From Nitrososphaerota archaeon (GTDB lineage: Archaea > Thermoproteota > Nitrososphaeria > Nitrososphaerales > Nitrosopumilaceae), in the NCBI GenBank assembly GCA_016872055.1, contig VHBH01000001.1:186001-250000 (forward strand): DNA of 64,000 nt, written 5' to 3'. Position 1 is the first letter of the stretch. Every line of letters starts with the position of its first letter. The translations under genes and the position numbers were made by a program. This document shows positions 58,789-64,000 of the stretch, piece after piece. A model generated the notes under the pieces. That model was given only the letters and a program-made list of their open reading frames with translations, ran no database searches and was not told the DNA's origin.

Positions 58789-59928
58789 CTAGTGCATCTT
58801 GACTAGATTATAGAAATTATCTCGTTCTTCTGCAGCATATCCAATTTGGTGGATTGCATCGATAATTTTCTGGCCGGTAAGCTCCGTAGAGCGTGCACCA
58901 GTGCACGATACAACTTCTTCGCCAATCAGTGTTCCTCCAAAGTCATCTGCACCATATTGCAGTGCGATTTGTGCCATTCCGACTCCGTTTGTAAGCCATG
59001 AAGATTGGATGTGATTAATCAGTCCATCAAAGACCAGTCGAGAAATTGCAATCATTTTTAGTAGTTGCATTCCACCAACTCCAAATGTGACCAGATTTTC
59101 CCTTTGCATCAGTGTGTTGTTTGGCTCAAAGTTCCATGGAATAAACGCCATAAAGCCGCCAGTTTTTTGTTGAAGTTGTATGATTTTATCAAAATGATTT
59201 GCGACGTCTTCCTGAGACTCTACATGGCCATACATCATTGTGGCTGATGCAGGCAATCCAATTTTATGCGATTCTTCCATTATTCTCAGCCAGTCGGCAG
59301 AAGAGATTTTCTTTGGACTAATTACGTCTTTGACAGCATCAGATAGGATTTCAGCCCCTGCACCTGGAACCGACTGCAAGCCAGACTCTTTTAGTCTTGA
59401 TAGCACCTCCATTGTAGATGTCTTTTCTATTCTTGCAATCATGTCAATTTCAGATGCAGACAGTCCATGTACGCCGACCTGTGGGAACTTTGTCCTCATC
59501 ATCCTAAACGCATCCTCATAGTATTCAATGCCAAGGTTCGGATTATGTCCACCTTGGATCAATACTTGGCGTATTCCAAACATATCCCATGCAGTCTTTA
59601 CTCGCGTCTCAATCTGCTCAAGAGACAAAGTATACGATTCCGCATCACCCGGCGAGCGGTAAAACGCGCAAAACTTGCAGTCCGTAACGCAAACGTTAGT
59701 GTAATTGAGAATTATATTATTTACAAACGAGGCCTTTTTGCCAAATCTTTTGTTGGTCAGATTTCCTGCAACTAGACCCATCAGGTGCACATCGTCAGAT
59801 TTTAGCAGACGTAAAATATCGGATTTTGTGGGTCGAGCACCACGCAATGAATTTTCTAAAATGTCGCTTATCTGACTAGAATGAATCTGCTCCGTTATCT
59901 GGCTCAAGTGCCTTTGGTGGCCGGACAA
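58789..59928 (-). CDS. mqnC: Cyclic dehypoxanthine futalosine synthase-like radical SAM enzyme (MqnC)
   Basis: The 379-residue protein has the cluster C80, C84, C87 in NVCVTDCKFCAFYRSPGDAE. The CAFYR with GDAE-SYTLS continuation separates MqnC from CofH. It ends with the shared ALQYGADDFGGTL block near residue 324. MqnC forms the spiro ring in the futalosine route to menaquinone. It is convergent with the UbiD gene, with a 157-base gap that holds only a weak GAGAC/GTCTC inverted repeat (58661-58689). MqnE is the main alternative family, but the motif favours MqnC. Confidence 0.85.
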   Translation of the reverse strand: MSGHQRHLSQITEQIHSSQISDILENSLRGARPTKSDILRLLKSDDVHLMGLVAGNLTNKRFGKKASFVNNIILNYTNVCVTDCKFCAFYRSPGDAESYTLSLEQIETRVKTAWDMFGIRQVLIQGGHNPNLGIEYYEDAFRMMRTKFPQVGVHGLSASEIDMIARIEKTSTMEVLSRLKESGLQSVPGAGAEILSDAVKDVISPKKISSADWLRIMEESHKIGLPASATMMYGHVESQEDVANHFDKIIQLQQKTGGFMAFIPWNFEPNNTLMQRENLVTFGVGGMQLLKMIAISRLVFDGLINHIQSSWLTNGVGMAQIALQYGADDFGGTLIGEEVVSCTGARSTELTGQKIIDAIHQIGYAAEERDNFYNLVKMH

Positions 59929-60007
59929 TGTTATTTATTCCTGACTAGGCTGAGCAGCAAATTATCACCACGCTATTTTTATTTAGGGCAGCCAGACGAG
60001 ATCCGCC

Positions 60008-60796
60008 ATGGTCTCAGGCCTGCAAATAAGAATGGACAGAATTTTGCGAAAAGGCAAGATGCTTTGCATTCCAATGGATCACGGAATATCAAGTGGCCCA
60101 ATTGAAGGCCTAGAAAGTCCAGCAAGAATAATAGCACAATGCGAGACAAAGGGTTTGACCAGCGTTATAATCAATAAAGGAATTCTCAAGACATTACCAA
60201 AGCCAGCAAGAATAGGAATTCTAGTGCATTATTCATCTAGTACGTCACTTTCCATGTCGCCAAATCGAAAGATGTTATCTGGAACCGTAGAGGAAGCACT
60301 CAGACTGGGAGCAGACGGAGTATCACTCCACATCAATGTTGGAGGAAAGGAAGAGCCAGAAATGCTAGAACAATTAGGAATGACTGCATCGGAGTGCCAC
60401 AAGTGGAACATGCCATTGTTAGCAATGATGTACCCGAGAGGTGAGAATGTTAAAAATCCACACGACCCAGAAATTGTGGGCCACGTAGCAAGAATTGGCG
60501 CAGAGCTTGGGGCAGACATTGTAAAAACACTATACACTGGCGATATCGATTCGTTTGCAAAAATAGTCAAAAGTACACCAGTGCCGATTGTAATTGCAGG
60601 CGGGCCAAAAGCCAAGACAGACGAGGATGTACTCCAAATGACAGAGGATGCAATTAAGGCTGGAGCCAAGGGCGTAACATACGGCCGTAACATTTTTGCA
60701 CACAAAAACCCAGACAAAATAGTCGACGCTCTGGCTGGAATCATTTTCAGAAAGGAAACTGCAAAAGAAGCAGCAAAAAGAATTGCAAAAAAATAG
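60008..60796 (+). CDS. 2-amino-3,7-dideoxy-D-threo-hept-6-ulosonate synthase (archaeal shikimate entry)
   Basis: The 262-residue class I aldolase-like enzyme begins MDRILRKGKMLCIPMDHGIS. It has GVSLHINVGGKEEPEMLEQL near residue 103, the Schiff-base lysine in ADIVKTLY near residue 177 and VIAGGPKAKTDEDVL near residue 196, the pattern of the ADTH synthase first found in Methanocaldococcus. It replaces DAHP synthase at the start of aromatic synthesis. It is the first gene of a five-gene run; the next gene overlaps its end. Confidence 0.93.
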   Translation: MVSGLQIRMDRILRKGKMLCIPMDHGISSGPIEGLESPARIIAQCETKGLTSVIINKGILKTLPKPARIGILVHYSSSTSLSMSPNRKMLSGTVEEALRLGADGVSLHINVGGKEEPEMLEQLGMTASECHKWNMPLLAMMYPRGENVKNPHDPEIVGHVARIGAELGADIVKTLYTGDIDSFAKIVKSTPVPIVIAGGPKAKTDEDVLQMTEDAIKAGAKGVTYGRNIFAHKNPDKIVDALAGIIFRKETAKEAAKRIAKK

Positions 60797-61838
60797 AGAG
60801 CTAATCATCTTGCCAAAGGTAGGCAAGTCCGGATTATCCAAATTTCTATCAAGCCTAGAATCAGAGGGAGTCAGAGTCGTATACGCCGAACCCAAGGCAA
60901 TCCCGCCAAAGTCAAAGCTTGCCTCAATCTATCCTTCTTCTGCTGCAAATCTCGTAGTATTGGAAAAAGACGCTCAAAAACCCAAGGGCAAAAAAGCAGG
61001 TAAAAAATTCAAGGTACTATCAAACAGTGACATTGAAAAGATATTTTCCGAGGCAAAAAAAGGCCTAGACTTTGTTATAATTGAGGTGGTAGACTGGAAA
61101 ATAATTCCGCTGGAAAATATCATCGCAAAATTGCACAAAATCCATACTGAAATCTTTGCTCTTGCAAGGACACCTGAGGAAGTGCGCAAAATGTTTTCCA
61201 TTTTAGAGATTGGAGTGGACGGAGTAATATTCGAAGCAAGTACAATATCCGAAGTAAAAGAGGCAATGGTGTATCTTGGTACATCAACATTTGAAATGGT
61301 AGAGGCAAAGATAATCGAAATCAAAGAAGTAGGAGACGGTGAGCGAGTATGCATAGATACCGCATCAATGCTTCACAAAGGAGAGGGAATGCTGATTGGC
61401 TCTAGATCGAATTTCCTGTTTCTAGTCCATAACGAGTCAGTCGGTTCTTCATTTACATCACCTAGGCCGTTCAGAGTTAATGCGGGAGCTGTCCACTGTT
61501 ATACAATATCTCCTGACGGAACCACGAAATATCTCTCAGAACTAGAGACCGGTGCTGAGGTGTTGGTGATTAACTCTCATGGCAAGGCAAGACGTGCAAC
61601 CGTAGGTCGCTCTAAAATTGAGCGACGTCCAATGCTAATGATAAAAGCCGAAATAGGAGACGAGATAGGTGGAATTATAGCTCAGGATGCAGAGACAATC
61701 CGATTTGTAAGGCCGGGCGGAAACCTAGTCTCTGTTACTCACCTCAAAAAGGGCGACACCGTTCTTGTGCATGCAAAGAGTGCAACAGGCAGGCACTTTG
61801 GAATGGAAGTGGCAGACGAATACATTTTAGAAAAATAA
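60783..61838 (+). CDS. 3-dehydroquinate synthase II (archaeal type)
   Basis: The 351-residue enzyme contains VEVVDWKIIPLENIIA-like IEVVDWKIIPLENIIAKL near residue 101. It also has GDGERVCIDTASMLHKGEGM near residue 184 and FRVNAGAVHCYTISPDG near residue 231, the signatures of the archaeal type that converts the ADTH product into 3-dehydroquinate with NAD. TTG 60783 overlaps the upstream gene by 14 bases, and no better start is seen. It is second in the operon and works directly after the previous enzyme. Confidence 0.93.
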   Translation: MQKNRELIILPKVGKSGLSKFLSSLESEGVRVVYAEPKAIPPKSKLASIYPSSAANLVVLEKDAQKPKGKKAGKKFKVLSNSDIEKIFSEAKKGLDFVIIEVVDWKIIPLENIIAKLHKIHTEIFALARTPEEVRKMFSILEIGVDGVIFEASTISEVKEAMVYLGTSTFEMVEAKIIEIKEVGDGERVCIDTASMLHKGEGMLIGSRSNFLFLVHNESVGSSFTSPRPFRVNAGAVHCYTISPDGTTKYLSELETGAEVLVINSHGKARRATVGRSKIERRPMLMIKAEIGDEIGGIIAQDAETIRFVRPGGNLVSVTHLKKGDTVLVHAKSATGRHFGMEVADEYILEK

Positions 61839-62501
61839 ATGGCATACAAGACATGTGTTAGCATCGCAGAGACTAGACCAGTCAAGGTATTATCCATGCT
61901 CAAAGGCGCGCTGCAAAAATCTGACTATGCCGAGATTCGATTTGATTTTCTTGCCCCAAAAGACATCCCCAGAGCGCTGGAGATCACAAAAAAATACCAC
62001 AAACAATGCGTCTTTACTCTGCGCCCAAAAAGCCAGGGTGGAAGATTCCAGGGTACAGAAAAAGAGCGCATCTCCATTCTAAAATTAATCGCAGAATACA
62101 ACCCTTATTTTGTGGATTTGGAATTTTCTACAGCTAGTAAGGATCTAGTAGATTACATCAAAAAAACAAAGACACAGATTTTGGTGTCATGGCACGATTT
62201 TCATGGAACTCCATCTGCTGCAATACTACACCAAAGATATCAAAAAATGAAAAAGGTCTCTAAACACATCAAGATAGTAACTACTGCAAAGTCAATCAAG
62301 GATGCCGCAACGGTGCTGTCGCTGTACAAAAAACAAAGCGCGGGCCTAATCGCATTTGCAATGGGTGATCATGGCAGAATATCAAGAATTTTGTGTCTGC
62401 ATTTAGGTGCCCTATACACCTACGTCTCAATTGGCAAACCGGTGGCACCTGGCCAGTTCAGCTTAGATGAGATTAAATCGCTGCAATCCCTGCAGAAATA
62501 A
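61839..62501 (+). CDS. aroD: 3-dehydroquinate dehydratase, type I
   Basis: The 220-residue type I enzyme shows YAEIRFDFLAPKDIPRAL near residue 31 and FTLRPKSQGGRF near residue 59. The SWHDFHGTPSA block with the catalytic histidine lies near residue 118, and the Schiff-base lysine in IKIVTTAKS near residue 145. It dehydrates 3-dehydroquinate in the third operon step. It begins directly at the base after the previous stop, so it is translationally linked. Confidence 0.93.
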   Translation: MAYKTCVSIAETRPVKVLSMLKGALQKSDYAEIRFDFLAPKDIPRALEITKKYHKQCVFTLRPKSQGGRFQGTEKERISILKLIAEYNPYFVDLEFSTASKDLVDYIKKTKTQILVSWHDFHGTPSAAILHQRYQKMKKVSKHIKIVTTAKSIKDAATVLSLYKKQSAGLIAFAMGDHGRISRILCLHLGALYTYVSIGKPVAPGQFSLDEIKSLQSLQK

Positions 62502-62503
62502 CA

Positions 62504-63319
62504 ATGGTCAAAACATTCGCAGTGATAGGAGATCCAATAGAGCATTCGCTGTCACCTAGCATTCACAATGCTGCATTCAAGGCGCTAAACCTGGACTGCA
62601 CCTATATCGCATACAGAATTCCAAGGGGCGAGCTTAAAGAGGGAACCGAGTCATTGCGCCAAATTAAAATTGTTGGATTCAATGTTACCATTCCTCATAA
62701 AATAGAGATGATGCAGTATCTGGATGATACAAGTCCGGAATGCAGGATGATTGGCGCAACAAACACAGTATCCAATGACAACGGAAAGCTCACAGGCTAC
62801 AACACAGACATCGATGGATTCCTAGAGCCAATCAAGAAAAGAAATATTGGGATTTCCGGAGAGTCAGTCTTGGTACTAGGTTCAGGTGGTGCTGCTAGAG
62901 CAATAGTTGCAGGCTTTGCAAAGGAAAAGGCAAAAAAAATCACCATTTCAAACAGAACATTACAAAACGCGCAAGCCCTATCAGAATTTGCATCCAACCT
63001 CGGTATAGATTCTGATTATATCACACTGCAAAATATTGATGTCTCAAAATACAAGTTTGTCATAAACGCAACCTCAATCGGACTAAAAAACGAGTCAAGC
63101 CCCATCCCCACAGGTGCAATAAACGCAAATCACGTCGTATATGACATCATATACATGCCAATGAACACAGACCTGATCCAGCAGTCAAAGAAAAATTCCG
63201 CTACAATAATCTACGGATATGAGATGCTCCTAGCACAAGCTGTCCTAGCATTTCAAATATGGCACAAAGTCCAGGCTCCATACGATGCAATGAAAAAGGT
63301 CTTACTTGGAGGATTTTAG
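62504..63319 (+). CDS. aroE: Shikimate dehydrogenase
   Basis: The 271-residue enzyme has the SLSPSIHNAAFKALNLDCTY substrate loop near residue 17, the NVTIPHK catalytic lysine near residue 60, an NTDIDGF block and the NADP-binding VLGSGGAARAI near residue 124. It reduces 3-dehydroshikimate. It is fourth in the run, two bases after aroD. Confidence 0.95.
   Translation: MVKTFAVIGDPIEHSLSPSIHNAAFKALNLDCTYIAYRIPRGELKEGTESLRQIKIVGFNVTIPHKIEMMQYLDDTSPECRMIGATNTVSNDNGKLTGYNTDIDGFLEPIKKRNIGISGESVLVLGSGGAARAIVAGFAKEKAKKITISNRTLQNAQALSEFASNLGIDSDYITLQNIDVSKYKFVINATSIGLKNESSPIPTGAINANHVVYDIIYMPMNTDLIQQSKKNSATIIYGYEMLLAQAVLAFQIWHKVQAPYDAMKKVLLGGF
63308..63312 (+). promoter_or_regulatory. Ribosome-binding site of the shikimate kinase gene
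   Basis: GGAGG sits seven bases before ATG 63320, inside the last codons of aroE. It fixes the kinase start and indicates coupled translation. Confidence 0.65.
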
Positions 63320-64000
63320 ATGAAGGTAAAGGCAACAGTAAACGGCGCAATTTCGCTGGTAAATGCAATTGCCACATGGAAGGGTGCAACACTTGGGATA
63401 ACGGCAAAAGTAGAAGCGATAGTATCCACATCTGAAGGAAGAGGAATTGATTTACAGCTATACAACAAAAACACCAGCTCGCGTCTTGTAAACAAGGTAA
63501 TCGAACTTGTAGTGCCAAAAAAACAGCTGGAAAAAAACAAGATAACAATCGCACTCCAATCAGAAATTCCGACAGGATATGGCCTCAAAAGCTCCAGCGC
63601 AATTTCATCTGTGATATCGCTTGCATGCCACAAATTATTCAATTCAAATTACACGGATTCCCAAGTCCTAAACGCAGGCATTGACGCATCGCTTGCCACA
63701 AAGGTGAGCATGACTGGCGCATACGACGATGCATCTGCGTGTTATTTTGGCGGAATCCAGGTCACAGACAACAAGGCCCGTAAGATAATAAGATCAGACA
63801 AGACGCCGGCAAATCTTGTCGCAGTAGTGTTTGTACCAAAGTCAAGAAAGCGAGGAAATGTAAAGCAGCTCAAGGTGCTTGATACCATATTTGAGCGAGC
63901 GTGGAATTTTGCAAAAAACGGCGACTATTGGAATGCAATGACCCTAAACGGATATGCAACATCTGCTGTCCTAAACTCTGATCCAAAAATAATCTCCTTA
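63320..64000 (+). CDS. Archaeal GHMP-type shikimate kinase, 3' end cut by window edge
   Basis: About 227 residues are visible from ATG 63320. They show the GHMP kinase layout: AISLVNAIATWKGATLG near residue 10, the ATP-binding IPTGYGLKSSSAISSV near residue 87 and TGAYDDASACYFGG near residue 132. This is the archaeal shikimate kinase, unrelated to bacterial AroK. It is fifth in the operon, directly after aroE. Further aromatic genes probably follow outside the window. Confidence 0.92.
   Translation, partial: MKVKATVNGAISLVNAIATWKGATLGITAKVEAIVSTSEGRGIDLQLYNKNTSSRLVNKVIELVVPKKQLEKNKITIALQSEIPTGYGLKSSSAISSVISLACHKLFNSNYTDSQVLNAGIDASLATKVSMTGAYDDASACYFGGIQVTDNKARKIIRSDKTPANLVAVVFVPKSRKRGNVKQLKVLDTIFERAWNFAKNGDYWNAMTLNGYATSAVLNSDPKIISL

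Noticed and set aside
1-64000. CRISPR array, insertion sequence, integrase or phage cluster
   Set aside because: No regularly spaced repeats, transposase, integrase or phage structural gene was seen in any frame.

Overview
The window looks like chromosome of an ammonia-oxidising archaeon of the phylum Nitrososphaerota (Thaumarchaeota), most likely the Nitrosopumilus/Nitrosotenuis side of the group. This is inferred from gene content. The archaeal markers are TBP, aIF1/SUI1, class I lysyl-tRNA synthetase, Sec61-beta, Elp3, Tsr3, type II methionine aminopeptidase, the ADTH/dehydroquinate synthase II shikimate route, a GHMP-type shikimate kinase, F420 biosynthesis and a geranylgeranyl-reductase-like enzyme. 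Composition is moderately AT-rich, genes are tightly packed, and TTG starts and leaderless promoters are common. No ammonia oxidation genes, CRISPR array, insertion sequence or prophage is visible.

Layout. 1-8.4 kb: NreA-like repair protein (cut by the edge), a cobalamin-binding-type SBP, small membrane and zinc proteins, an MFS transporter with a His-rich loop, a decayed secreted-protein gene, a 3-hydroxyisobutyrate-dehydrogenase-like enzyme, a TPR protein and a GGR-family flavoprotein. 8.7-19.4 kb: an anchored oligopeptide-type SBP, a PD-(D/E)XK protein, DUF2070 next to Sec61-beta, aIF1, a CPBP protease, a membrane protein with a GSLPxG tail, and cofD-cofC. 19.45-26.5 kb: RNase P RNA, an amino acid permease fused to USP-like domains, Tsr3, a large lamin-tail surface protein and tRNA-Pro. 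26.5-37.2 kb: MetAP, DUF1512, TBP, a tRNA-binding protein, SRPBCC and glycosyltransferase genes, HtrA, then cofG-cofH-tldE in a tight operon. 37.2-46 kb: winged-helix regulator, PAC2, purM, a CPA2 antiporter, elp3-lysS and a coiled-coil protein. 45.7-53.3 kb is the most accessory-like part: a second decayed gene (SHOCT-like), microproteins, a DM13 protein behind two paralogous membrane proteins, a structured intergenic element at 49400-49505, DUF72, a J-domain protein with altered HPD, a TRAM protein and tRNA-Arg. 53.4-59.9 kb: aquaporin-family channel, 1-Cys peroxiredoxin, two proline-rich paralogues sharing about 518 apparently identical bases, UbiD and MqnC. 60-64 kb: shikimate operon.

How the genes work together. 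Two F420 blocks (cofD-cofC and cofG-cofH) supply most steps of the deazaflavin cofactor. MqnC and UbiD point to futalosine-route menaquinone. The shikimate operon supplies chorismate for aromatic amino acids and menaquinone. TBP, RNase P RNA, aIF1, LysRS, Elp3, Tsr3 and two tRNAs form the information-processing share. The least explained content is a family of proteins carrying a recurring G[ST][LM]P[AK]G tail motif, which appears cytoplasmic in all three members, together with the possible RNA switch at 49.4-49.5 kb and several microproteins and pseudogenes that are easily missed. I ran no database searches; family names rest on recognised motifs and architecture.
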